NCBI GenBank assembly: GCA_037176885.1
Contig: JAWWNJ010000034.1
Coordinates: forward strand, 744,001 to 808,000
Direction of reading: 5' to 3'
From: Favolaschia claudopus
Taxonomy: Eukaryota; Basidiomycota; Agaricomycetes; Agaricales; Mycenaceae
DNA: 64,000 bases
The notes beneath the pieces are model-generated. The model ran no database searches, had not been told where the DNA came from, and was given only the letters and a program-made list of their open reading frames with translations. This document shows, piece after piece, positions 21,775 through 31,796 of the stretch. Each line of letters opens with the position of its first letter. Position 1 is the first letter of the stretch. Position numbers and translations under genes: made by a program.

Positions 21775-23010
21775 GTTGGAGATGAATCCATTTACTTATA
21801 CCCACTCCTGCGGAGACACTACGCACGCTTACCGCTCTGTTTTTCACAGTACTTTCGCATTAAGTTGCATTTATGAGATGTATTATAATGTATTAGACGT
21901 TTGCGTTGAGCGATCGTTGCACACTGATTTCAAAAAGTGAATCGCATTCGGTCTGACTGCTTGAAATCCGACTAAAATGCTCGACCGCAATATTTACTTG
22001 CGGGCCAGTGGCCAGTCCGACAGAGTATTTCCGGTATACGGACCGCTGGACGGCCGACGACATTCTTGCTCTGTTATACTCATGGTCAGTGCGGGGCCAA
22101 TTGAAGGCTCTGTCGCCTTCCTAATTGGGACGAGAGCGGTTGTTTGGCTCTGTTTCGGACCTCCTTCTCCCAACTGCTCAAATCTGTGAAGCTTGTGAAG
22201 TCTTGGATCTAAGCTTGTGAATGCTCAGAGCGCTCAGCCACAGTAGGTTCCTGCTGCTATTGCTGCGTTGCCCTCCGCCACCGCGCCCGTGAAATGTCAT
22301 GATTCGGGCTTCATCATCCAAGATCTTGCACCCGCAGACTCAGTCCTCGGGCTCTTTCGGTCGCAACCATTCCAGCTGAGAAGCAGGTCTTTCATCAACC
22401 CTTGGATTTAGTCTCGGCGCGTCTAATACAGAAGCGATGGCAATATTAGCCCCTCAATGATTTATTCGATTCGTCGCAGCCATTGTCCGAGTCGGTCCAA
22501 CACGCGGGGCAGCGTCGCGATCTTTTATCGGAAACACCGTTGGTCAATCACTGGAGCATGGCGACTCACGGGGAATTCGGACGCCGATCGACTTTTGAAG
22601 AGCATGTCGGAGATTTGAAAATAAGTAATGTCACCGTGTGTCTCTTTTTATTTCTCGATGCTATGGCCCTCAAATGTCGCGAATTTGCGAGCTGGGTCGG
22701 TTGTGACGCATCTCACTCATTGTAAGTTCATTGGCACCAGTGTATATACCTGTGTAACCCTGTTGACAGAACGAGTGCTGACCGAGGTACATGTGCCCTG
22801 ACGGAGACCCGGCCAGATATGAAAACGATCCAGTGCAATGCTCGATTTGCGCTCTCTGTAAATTTAGGTCCTTCCAAGAACCTATTTAGGTCGGATGCGA
22901 GATGTAATGATCATCTAATAGGTTGATCAAGTCCCGATGATAGAGACGGACTCCGCCTTCTTGAAGATTGATTCAAACCGGAAGATGTTGAACAGAGCCT
23001 TCGAACGAAG
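21775..23010. other. intergenic between members 4 and 5
   Basis: Contains one copy of a 34-bp repeat (22116-22149). A frame ending CREFASWVGCDASHSL followed by GTAAGT near 22.72 kb could be an alternative upstream exon of member 5, but it could not be joined convincingly. Confidence 0.35.
22116..22149 (+). repeat. 34-bp dispersed repeat, copy 1
   Basis: CCTTCCTAATTGGGACGAGA then GCGGTTGTTTGGCT; 33 of 34 bases match the copy at 24216-24249. Each copy lies 260-345 bp downstream of a family member's stop codon. Confidence 0.7.
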
Positions 23011-23953
23011 ATGATTGTACAAATTCGAATGGACACCCTTGCCCTTTGCCTTGTAACCGCTCCTGCCTCTACTTGTGTTGGGCAGAAACGCTCGCCTTGT
23101 TCTCGAACTCTATCGCGAGAGGAATATGTGCCAAAACGACAGGGCTCGACCCGACGTGTCTCTGAACATGAAAAGCGGGACTTAAAGAAGGTTGTCGGTG
23201 CTATCGTCTCTTGGATTTCGGCACACCACAGCTCCGAAAAAGTAAACCAGTGAGTCTGACATATGTTGTGCTGCCCGATTCTAATCGCCTCTATTCTTCA
23301 TTCCCGGGGATTGTAGTTTTCAGCATACTGGAACGGCGACTACGATCAATCCCGACCCAAGCACTCAAAACTCTGTCGCGTCCGATTCAACGAACCTCCC
23401 TCCTGTACCCTCATCGACGATGGCGACTAGTACGCCTTCATTGCCCACCGACCCTACTCTCTCTGTCCCGCGGGTGTCTGTCAGCGAGGGTCAAGCTATG
23501 TCAGAATCATCAGATTATCGCACATCTGTGACGCTCGTGTCGTCCTCCTCGCCAGATAACACAGACATCTCTCCCTCTCTCACTTCAGTCATTCTCCCAT
23601 CGTCATCAGCATCAGATTCACAGCGTTCATCCGGTACGAAGCAAAACAACCTCGCTCGCATTATTGCCGGCGTCCTCGTCCCAGTTCTGTTCCTCGTCCT
23701 CTGTGGTGTTGCATATATTCTTTATAAGCGCCGCAGACGCGCACGCGATCGAGGAGAATGGGAACGCACGCACGCCGAAATTGCAGATGTTGTTCGCGAG
23801 GCGGGGACTGGCGAGCTTCCTGCAGGGCTTCCTGCATGGAGTCTCTCGCGAGTTGATACCAAAGTTTCCCCGGACATTCGCGGAGGTAATCCCACGGTCG
23901 TTGAGAAAAACGGCCCCGCAGAGGCTCTCTCGTCGCCGTCGAGCATGATTTAG
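23011..23953 (+). CDS. Single-pass membrane protein, tandem family member 5
   Basis: Exons 23011-23249 and 23317-23953 (67-nt intron, GTGAGT donor) give 291 codons; a second in-frame ATG at 23029 may be the true start. The N-terminus MDTLALCLVTAPASTCVG is a short leader. Then a charged segment (EKRDLKKVVGAIVSWISAHH), a Ser/Thr-rich ectodomain, the TM IIAGVLVPVLFLVLCGVAYI and LYKRRRRARDRGEWERTHAE. The tail contains LPAWSLSRVDTKVSPD, matching APWSMARVDVKAPPD of member 4, so these two are the closest paralogues. Likely a surface protein; function unknown. Confidence 0.75.
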
Positions 23954-25280
23954 ATTCGGAAAAAAAGTATAATTGTAATCTGTATGAGCTCCAGCTCGGA
24001 CCTTTGATTTCTTCGCACCAAGTTGGCTAAATGTACCTACTCAGAACTATATTCAAAGCAATTTATGTATTACTTAGACAGCTGTGTTTACTGTCCGTGA
24101 CTACACGATTAAAAACATTTGGTACAGTGTAGCGTAATGCCTCTGAGATCGTTTTATGCGTAATACTATGCTCTCTGTGGTCCGGGTGGCTCATTTGCAT
24201 CTGCAGATATCATCTCCTTCCTAATTCGGACGAGAGCGGTTGTTTGGCTACCCCAATGATAGCAAAGCTGGTGACACTTACACGCTTTTCCGATCTCGTT
24301 CTCATTTCCATCGTGACTCGCTAGGACTCGCTCTGAAATCCTCTGATGAGTAGGGTGCTTTCGACAATGGGACGACAAGTGTTTGCCCCTTGACACCCTC
24401 AATCTTGTCAATCAATTGGATGTTGTCGTCCGACACTGCATTCAATTTTGGTTGACAGCCTGAAATCTGTTCACCCATGTCCTTCAAGCGATACACGCAC
24501 TCAAAGTTGAAGCTACCCAAAACTCAGCAGAACATGCGGGAGGCGGAGCGCCCCGGACGCGCCCAGAATCAGGTTCCAGGTGAGGTTAAATTTGATTTAG
24601 TAGCTGTTGAGACCATGAATCAGGTTTACGACGCATCTTCGAAGGTTTCTTGTCACTATGGAGCCCCAGCAGACCGGGAACAGTCTGTAACCCGCGATTG
24701 AGAGCGGTCTTTCCGGCTTCCGCGACATAGCGCGACATTGACAATGAAAAATTCAATCTTGATGAAACGATCCGGCGTCCCAGCTTGACAACTCATTTTT
24801 GGCTCCTGGGAATTATGCGCGCTTGACCCTCTAGGACCGGACGCTGGTGGAGCTCAAAAACTTCCAAGCCTACTCGCGTCAGCTAGACTTGGTTTTCCTT
24901 TGCTTTCACTGGAGAATCTTGCGGAAGCTCACACTGTTCGACATTTGCAAACAACTTTCATGCAAGTTGCTGGGCGGCTGTTTCTGATGGCCGGGATTCA
25001 ATGGACACAGATGGACACCCAAGATCAGCAGAGATCACCAGTAGATCACCGCTCTGACAGGCATATTAGTATTCGGTGAGAACAAGACAAACTCACCGCG
25101 CTCTTTCCCTCGTCCACCATTCGCGCACGACGCCCTCGTCTCGGGCAGGTCTAGGGCGTCGTCTGATTGTCTCGCACACTCTGCATCCCACTGTCGTTTC
25201 ATGGTCTCCTACTCGCACTAAACCACATTTGTCGACACCTTCTTCGAACTAGGTATAGACTGTTAGCAACTTGCTACGAT
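23954..25280. other. intergenic between members 5 and 6
   Basis: Holds the second copy of the 34-bp repeat at 24216-24249. No supported gene. The in-frame region 25167-25280 before the ATG of member 6 encodes a hydrophobic stretch without an ATG and may belong to an unrecognised leader exon. Confidence 0.4.
24216..24249 (+). repeat. 34-bp dispersed repeat, copy 2
   Basis: Differs from the copy at 22116-22149 at a single base (AATTCGG versus AATTGGG). Confidence 0.7.
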
Positions 25281-26212
25281 ATGGGCCAACACCATTCGAC
25301 CTCGAACTCAGAACCACCTGGATCCAACAACAATAACCCTTGGGGAGGCGGTAGCAAGCCGTCATCATCGCCTCCTCCACCGCCTCCGCCACCCCCGCCC
25401 CCTCCTCCACCGCCCCCTCCGCCTCCACCCACAAGCACCCCTGCACCACCGATTGACCCACCTGCCACCCCACCGGCGAACCCTCCGCTCCCTCCGCCCT
25501 CTAATCCTGCAGAAGAATTGCCGTCAGTGCCTTTTCACCCTTCATGTGCTTCCCTTGACTTTTTCTCTGTAGACCTACCTCGACGTCGACCCCAGCTCCC
25601 ACTCACACCGCTGACAACGGGTCAGATGAACCCCCGACTGGGGAGGATACGAAGACCAATGGTGGCGACAACGACAACGAGAATCAGAATGGGAATGAGA
25701 ATGGCCTCCAAAGCAAATCAAGCAGCTCCACCCGATCCACAGGGGCTAGCCGAACTCCAGCTCCTCCTCCAGTGACTGGAGATTCAACACCAAACCATTC
25801 TTCCGCGTCCCAAACATCCGCATATACCCTCAGCAGCTCTGACATTGCTGCCGTATTTCCTGTCGCCTCTGGAGCCTCCGACTCCCCCTCCATCGCAGCC
25901 GCCTCCGCCGTCAAATCTCCCAACGTCGCGCCCATCGTCGCCGGCGTCCTCGTCCCGCTCTTCCTCCTCCTCCTCGCCGCCGCCGCGTTCTTAGTATACA
26001 AGCGCCGCCAGAAGGTCCGCGATCGAGAAGAGTGGATCCGCACGCACGCCGAGATCGCGCACGCCGTGAGGGAGGTCGGTGGGCCTGTGACGGTGCCCCC
26101 GGCTTCGTGGACGCGTTTCGACGGGAGCAGTGCGGGGCAGTCGCAGGCGGATTTGGCTCAGCCGAGTGATTCGCAGCCGTTCTTTGGGTCGGATTATCAG
26201 GGCAGCAGATGA
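25281..26212 (+). CDS. Single-pass membrane protein, tandem family member 6, with polyproline tract
   Basis: Exons 25281-25522 and 25573-26212, joined by a 50-nt intron with a GTCAGT donor, encode 293 aa. The ectodomain has an uninterrupted run of about 20 prolines near residues 30-50, then Pro/Ala-rich and Asn/Gly-rich stretches. The TM VAGVLVPLFLLLLAAAAFLV is followed by YKRRQKVRDREEWIRTHAEI, the family signature. A tail of about 65 residues follows. The ATG used has no signal peptide; an upstream leader exon is probable. Polyproline may act as a rigid spacer in the cell wall or bind profilin-like partners (inference). Confidence 0.7.
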
Positions 26213-26676
26213 GGGGCGGGAGCGCTATTGGAGTGTGCTAGGCATGCACGTCGTAGGGAAATAACGAGGGGACTATGGATGTTACCCAATTCGGCTTTTG
26301 GATTTTTGCGTTCCTGTCTGCTACTCGTCCAGGGAGTCATGGAGGTGCCTGCTGGACAAAGTGCCCGCTGAGGCTCCACACACTTACCGTATTGACGTTT
26401 TATATTCGAACAATCCTGCCCCTCTTGTACCGCACGCTGCATGCATGTTATGTTGTTAGTTAGCTCCCAATCCTGTTTGTTGTCCGTCGTCTCACGTTCG
26501 GGAGTCCGGTGTCAGGAGGAAACGAACAACTAGTCTTTCGCCACAACCTCGCTTTGAGAGAAATGTCATGCAAGAGGAAAGGCAGCACTGATCATGACAT
26601 CCGCAAACAGTCAAGAAAATCTTAAGAATTCTTATCAGTAGCGTTTACTGCTTAGTTACAATGATTTAACGTCCAT
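26213..26676. other. intergenic; outer left edge of the inverted duplication
   Basis: No gene seen. Similarity to the other arm fades just below 26.65 kb. Confidence 0.45.
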
Positions 26677-28305
26677 TCATTCTAGCATCACCTCCGCCAT
26701 CTCATATCTGTCGCTGTACAAGCAAAAATCACGAGGAACCATTCTTTCATACAATTCCATCGAGTCGTTCTCCAAAACAAACTCCATCCCTTCCTGGCGT
26801 AATACTTCCATACGCTTGAGCGTACTCTCCGAGGGAGCAAATCTCATGGCATAAATTTGGAAGGAGCGTAGCTGACCGCCGTGCCACCGTGCCTCCACGG
26901 CGCGCATTAACTTGTCCTGGTCGATGGGTTGGCCCAGTGTGGCATTGTTTTCTGGACCGAAGCACAGCCCGAGGGTGTGTAGGGTAGGAAGACCAGGCAT
27001 CTTCGGGTTCGTGCAGGAAGGCGAGGAATCGAGGAGCTCGAATAGGGTGGAAGCATAGTTCATGGGAAGATACATGCAGAGAGCGGTGAGAGAAGGCACG
27101 GAGTGCATGAAGGACTGAAGGTCGACGGGGATTCGCGGTTCACCAACGAACAGTTTCCGCAACTTGTGCAACTCCCTCAGTCGACCGTGCAAATCTGCGG
27201 TATGCTCAGAGCAGTATAACTCCTGCAGTGCTGGGGTGTCCAAGACATGAAGGGGTTGGACGTCTGATACGGCGAGGCGGCAGAGACGGGGAAGCGATAT
27301 CTTATCGCCCGTCGTCGGGAAGAGATCGAAGGTTTCGGTGACATGGAGCACACAATCCACGAGATCGCTCGCAAGGCGTAAGACGTCTACATGGTGTCCC
27401 CATGGATTTTTTGCTCCATATCGGCGCAGACTGGAGGTGTTTGGAATAAAAACAACCGGCGTATTGTCCGAGCTTCCAATATTGACAAAAACCTCTTCTA
27501 ATCTGGGACAAAAGGCAAATACGTTGCCGATATCCACCTCGGCATCTTCGTCTTGGCCATAAACGGTGATGTCCAATTTACGTAGAGCAAGAAATTCTGT
27601 GCTCCAGATGCACAAGGATTCGTACATTGCTGGAGTGCCATGGAAAACCACCTCCTCCCAGCGTGCGACGTGCGGAGTGAGAAGATCAAGCACTTGCCGC
27701 TCGAGTTCTGTGAGTCCATATTCATAGAAAGCGAAGAAAGCGAGACTGAGCGGGGCGTTTCGCGAGCGGTCGACATGGATTTTTACTGCGGAGAGGACTT
27801 CTTCAAAGGGTACCGATTCCGGCAGCTCCTCTTGAAAGTTGAGTGGGAAAAAAGTCCACAGACTGGACTGTGAGAGCGCGATCCTGCGCCACCGACTGCA
27901 CACTGCACTAAGAGGCAGTGGTCCCGACTTCATATCCATAAAACTTGAAAGCTGATACGCGAAGAAGCTGAATGGTTCGGCTGGATGGACTGCGTAGGTG
28001 AATATGAGTGACAGAATCTCTGTTGGCAGGTGGCGGAGGGGCGAAATAGCTCCTTCGTGTTTCCGAATCTCCACGTCCAGAGCATTTCGTTCCTCGAGCA
28101 GCTTGTCGAGTTCGGCCTTCAATGGGGAGATTTTGGAGTCTAGAACTGCGCGACGCGCGCTTCCCCGAGCCACGAATTCTCGGAGAGCAGGGAAATCATG
28201 CTCAGCGGGTGGATTGTTGGTGTCCAGGATCTCTTTGGATATCGTGCTAGGTTCTACAGGTATGGCCTCTGGCAACTGTATGGAGGATGCTTGCTCGATA
28301 TCCAT
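26677..28305 (-). CDS. F-box protein A (left arm)
   Basis: Single exon, 542 codons, ATG at 28305 (MDIEQASSIQLPEAIPVEPS). Residues 20-90 hold the cluster-wide N-terminal block (STISKEILDTNNPPAEHD, then a coiled coil KAELDKLLEERNALDVEIRK). The F-box is at about 88-150 (ISPLRHLPTEILSLIFTYAV, VCSRWRRIALSQSSLWTFF), followed by some 380 residues of degenerate leucine-rich repeats. It is close to the right-arm copy at 45815-47422; the left copy has an extra segment after the F-box (AEPFSFFAY) and a longer proline-containing loop near residue 425. Predicted SCF substrate receptor. Confidence 0.85.
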   Translation of the reverse strand: MDIEQASSIQLPEAIPVEPSTISKEILDTNNPPAEHDFPALREFVARGSARRAVLDSKISPLKAELDKLLEERNALDVEIRKHEGAISPLRHLPTEILSLIFTYAVHPAEPFSFFAYQLSSFMDMKSGPLPLSAVCSRWRRIALSQSSLWTFFPLNFQEELPESVPFEEVLSAVKIHVDRSRNAPLSLAFFAFYEYGLTELERQVLDLLTPHVARWEEVVFHGTPAMYESLCIWSTEFLALRKLDITVYGQDEDAEVDIGNVFAFCPRLEEVFVNIGSSDNTPVVFIPNTSSLRRYGAKNPWGHHVDVLRLASDLVDCVLHVTETFDLFPTTGDKISLPRLCRLAVSDVQPLHVLDTPALQELYCSEHTADLHGRLRELHKLRKLFVGEPRIPVDLQSFMHSVPSLTALCMYLPMNYASTLFELLDSSPSCTNPKMPGLPTLHTLGLCFGPENNATLGQPIDQDKLMRAVEARWHGGQLRSFQIYAMRFAPSESTLKRMEVLRQEGMEFVLENDSMELYERMVPRDFCLYSDRYEMAEVMLE

Positions 28306-28574
28306 GGGTCGATGGGGGTCCGCGTCAAAGCTCGGCCACTGCTCGGCCTAAATCTCGATAGTAGTCTTCAAGTGATTTTGCAGTTGACTCCAAGGCAAAG
28401 AAAGTTCAGGCACCGCGTCGACACCCCTACCGCTACCGACAACCGCGCAAACTACGCAGCTATTGGGTGCTAAGGTCGTGGTGGTTGTGGAAGAGAAGAT
28501 CGGGTAACAACATGCGTATACGTAAACATTGAATAACCCAGACATGCCAACAAGTAACTGCGAAATAAGTCGAA

Positions 28575-30323
28575 CTACGTTGTAGAAAACGAATAACAGT
28601 CACCGGCTTCCATGCTATCCTTTATCAGACCGTACCCATCGTCGTACAGACGAAAATCCTCGGGAACCATTTCTTCGTACACATCCTTGGACGAGTATGC
28701 GAAATCAAATTCCATGCCTTCCTGGCAAAGCGCTTCCACGCGCTTCACCGTGCTTTCGGAGGGTTCAAAACCCATGGCGTACATCCGGAAGGATCGCAGT
28801 TGACCATACCGCCACTGCGCCTCCACCGCGCGCATGAGCTGGTTCTGGTCAATGGGCTTGCCGAGGCCCTTCCGCGAGTCCTCTGGGCCGAAACACAGGC
28901 CAAGGGTGTGCAGTGCGGGAAAGTCGATATGCGAGTCTCTGTCATCGCTTGCCGGGGTGCAGGACGATTCCAGGAATTCGAATATGGCAGGAGCGGAGTT
29001 CATGCGGAAATACATACAGAGAGAAGTGATGGTTCGCACGGAGCGCATGAACGAAGACCAGTTATCAATGTATGATTCGCCGACGAACAGCTTTCGCAGC
29101 TTGGGGAACTCTCTGAGATGGTAGTCCAGCTCCTCGGCGCGATAGTGAGGACAATATAATTCTTGTAATGCGGGGGTGTCTAAGAGGTCGAGGAGTCGAA
29201 GATCCGACACGGAGAGGCGGAGCAGGCCGGGAAGCTGGATTGTTTTCCCCTCCGGAAGGTGATAAAAATAGGGTTCGGGCAGGGCGAGCACGCAATCCAC
29301 AAGATGGGGTGCAGCGCGTAAGAGCTCGGCATGGCGCTCCCAGGTGGTTTGTGCTCTATACCGGCGCAGGCTTGTAGTGTCTAGAGACAAGACAGCTGCG
29401 GGAGATACATCCCCATACGCATACCCCTGAGGGAGATAAATCAGGGCCTCCTCCAATTTCGGGCATGATGCAAAGATGTGGCCCAAGTCCAGATCGATTT
29501 CTCCGAATTGCGAGTGAACATGGATCTTCAATACACGCAGAGCAGAGAACCTTCCGCTCCATGAGGTGGACAGAAACTCGTATAGGGGCGGAGTGGCGGA
29601 CAAACGGAGCTCCTCGCAACGAGCGAGGTGCGGAGTCAGAAGGTCAAGCGCCTGTCGCTCGCATTCTGTGAACTCAGAATTCCACCTCGAGTCGTGGGAG
29701 GCAATGAACAAAAGCTTGAGTGGGGCATTCCGCGAGCGGTCGATCTGGATTTTCACAATCGAGAGGGTTTCTGCCACAACCGCAGCTCCCCAGATGCTGT
29801 CGGAGATGCCGGGGTCGAGACGAAGTACGAAAAGAGTCCAAAGATCAGGTTGTGACACTGCGATGCTGCGCCACCGACTGCACACAGTGCTCAGTGGCCA
29901 CGCCCCCGACCTCCTCATGGTCATGTGATAGTGCGTGGCATGCTTGAGGGGCTGGTCCGGCTGGACCACAAAGGAGAAAATGAGAGATAGGATCTCCGTT
30001 GGAACGCGACGAAATGGTGACATAGCCCCTTTGTGTTTTCGGATTTCGAGGTCCAGGGTATTCCGTTCCTCGAAAAGCTTGTCGCGCTCGGAATCTGTGT
30101 ACGCCAGCGCAGATATCCTGGCGTCTAGAAGTATGCGATACGCGATGCCACGCGCCACGAATTCTCGGAGGGTGGCAAGATTAAGTTTGAGTTCGAGCTC
30201 ATCCGGTGGATCGTTGGTGTCCAGAATATCGCGGGATATCGTGCTGGGTTTCATGTGAGGGTCCATGGATGGAAGCGTGCCGTTTTGAGACGATGCTGAT
30301 TGTGTTGACAGTGGGGGGTACAT
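28575..30323 (-). CDS. F-box protein B (left arm)
   Basis: Single exon. The frame is open from 30404, where it would overlap the SDR stop; the ATG at 30323 (MYPPLSTQSASSQNGTLPSM) gives 582 aa and is preferred. The shared block STISRDILDTNDPP precedes a coiled coil (SERDKLFEERNTLDLEIRKH) and the F-box (MSPFRRVPTEILSLIFSFVV, VCSRWRSIAVSQPDLWTLF). The C-terminal leucine-rich region has LRLLDLLDTPALQELYCPHY and the family's penultimate motif IDQNQLMRAVEAQWRYGQLR. The right arm keeps only its last third. Probable SCF adaptor. Confidence 0.82.
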   Translation of the reverse strand: MYPPLSTQSASSQNGTLPSMDPHMKPSTISRDILDTNDPPDELELKLNLATLREFVARGIAYRILLDARISALAYTDSERDKLFEERNTLDLEIRKHKGAMSPFRRVPTEILSLIFSFVVQPDQPLKHATHYHMTMRRSGAWPLSTVCSRWRSIAVSQPDLWTLFVLRLDPGISDSIWGAAVVAETLSIVKIQIDRSRNAPLKLLFIASHDSRWNSEFTECERQALDLLTPHLARCEELRLSATPPLYEFLSTSWSGRFSALRVLKIHVHSQFGEIDLDLGHIFASCPKLEEALIYLPQGYAYGDVSPAAVLSLDTTSLRRYRAQTTWERHAELLRAAPHLVDCVLALPEPYFYHLPEGKTIQLPGLLRLSVSDLRLLDLLDTPALQELYCPHYRAEELDYHLREFPKLRKLFVGESYIDNWSSFMRSVRTITSLCMYFRMNSAPAIFEFLESSCTPASDDRDSHIDFPALHTLGLCFGPEDSRKGLGKPIDQNQLMRAVEAQWRYGQLRSFRMYAMGFEPSESTVKRVEALCQEGMEFDFAYSSKDVYEEMVPEDFRLYDDGYGLIKDSMEAGDCYSFSTT

Positions 30324-30400
30324 GGTGGTAAAAGACAGAGGTGTCAAAATACCGTGACAGAGCCGTGACCAAACAAAAGAAAAATTGCGAATTGGGTCAT

Positions 30401-31354
30401 TCATTGCAGCGAAAGCTTCGCTTTCAGCAGGTCCTTCTCGACTATCTCCGTCTTTCTCTTCATCAACTCATCAACATCCCACCGTGCATTGAGCAGCCTG
30501 CCGCCCAACCAAGTCTTCTCCGCCGCGTCCTTGCTAAGCGATACACACGCCGCACCGCAAAGTTCGGGATCGTCCGTTGAATAAGGCTGGAACACTTCTG
30601 GTGCGGTGTCGATCGCCTGCTCAGAGGCCACCGCGCCGGGATGGATGCTCGTCGCGAGTAGCCCATGCTCCACTTGCTGCTCGTGGATGTGCTCGACCAA
30701 TTTGAGTTGAGCCGTCTTGCTGACGCAGCATTGGGCATTGGCGATGGGTCCGCGGACAATGAGTCCCGCGATGGAACCGACTGCGAGGAAGGACTTGGCT
30801 TGGGACGACGATGCGAGGAGGATGGGGATGAAGTAGTGCGCGACGAGATAGGTGCCGAAGTAGTTGACGTCGGTCACTTGCTTGAAGATTTCCGGGTCTC
30901 CTTGAGTGATATCTAGTGTGCGGGGCCGGAGCTGTTGGCGTGAAAGTTAGCTGAGGGAAATGAAGAGGTCATTTTGAGCCTACATTCCAGAGCACACAAC
31001 AACAGAATCGAGCCTCCCACCAAACTGACTTTTCACCTTCTCCGCAATCGCCTTCAATTCTTCGATCTTGGCGATGTCGCACTGAACAACCTCTGCATTC
31101 ACGCCATGGCGCAGGGTAGCACATTTCGCCGCCACTTCAGCAAGCTTCTCCACCCTCCTGGAAGCTAATATGATGTTCGCTGCACCGGCCTTTGCATACG
31201 CGTACGCAATTCCAGCACCGATAGCTCCAGAGGCCCCGAATATGCATATTGTGAAGCCGCTTTGAAGCGTGACTGACCCGCGGTAGATGAAGGGGTAGAT
31301 AGTGCTGTGGGTAGAAGAGATGAAAGAGTCTATGCCCTGGGATCCCCAATTCAT
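30401..31354 (-). pseudogene. Short-chain dehydrogenase, left-arm copy, inactivated
   Basis: Exon 1 (ATG at 31354, MNWGSQGIDSF) encodes a classical SDR N-terminus: FTICIFGASGAIGAGIAYAY with the Gly-rich NAD(P) motif, then NIILASRRVEKLAEV, VVQCDIAK and VVVCSG. After the intron the frame needed for TLDITQGDPEIFKQVTDVNY is off by one: the left copy reads CCCCGCACACTAG where the right reads CCCCGTAACACTAG. In addition the catalytic YxxxK is CCVSK, that is, Tyr replaced by Cys (TGC for TAC). Both changes are absent from the right-arm copy, so this copy is very probably dead as a dehydrogenase. Confidence 0.75.
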
Positions 31355-31796
31355 GGCTGGAAGAATGCAAGTTTGGCTGCAAAGGATAATATCGATCCGA
31401 TATTGAGACATCAACTTCCGTACTGAACGTAGACTCCCTCGACTCTGCATGAGCTTTTCCGGGACCGAGCTGAGTTGGGAGATCGCATAGCGTCGAGGGA
31501 AAAGCCAACCTGGATCATCGATAGCTTGGAGCCTTGAATACATAACTTTGGGCGTGGTTTTGCAGGGTAGAGATGCTCGTCAGCTCCGAGTGTTTGGTAT
31601 AACACGGTAAATGCAAATTAATCGAAGGCCTTCAAGCAGTACACGTCGAGTTGGAGAATCGTCGTTGAAGAGATACCTGGATAGCTTGCTTTGATGGTTA
31701 AAGGTAAGGGCAGGTCGAAAGTTGCCGAACCTTTCCCACAACCACCATCAACCAGCGCTACGCTGAGGCAACACTTGCTCTCGATTTGCCCTTACC
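31355..31796. promoter_or_regulatory. Divergent promoter region, SDR / F-box C
   Basis: 442 bp between head-to-head ATGs. The right arm has the same arrangement in 415 bp (43430-43844), with long stretches of near identity next to the F-box start. The left copy carries extra short inserts (about 14-16 bp, near 31.71 and 31.76 kb). No consensus box was assigned. Confidence 0.5.

Noticed and set aside
25274..25468. Minus-strand polyglycine open frame
   Set aside because: Complement of the polyproline codons of membrane-protein member 6.
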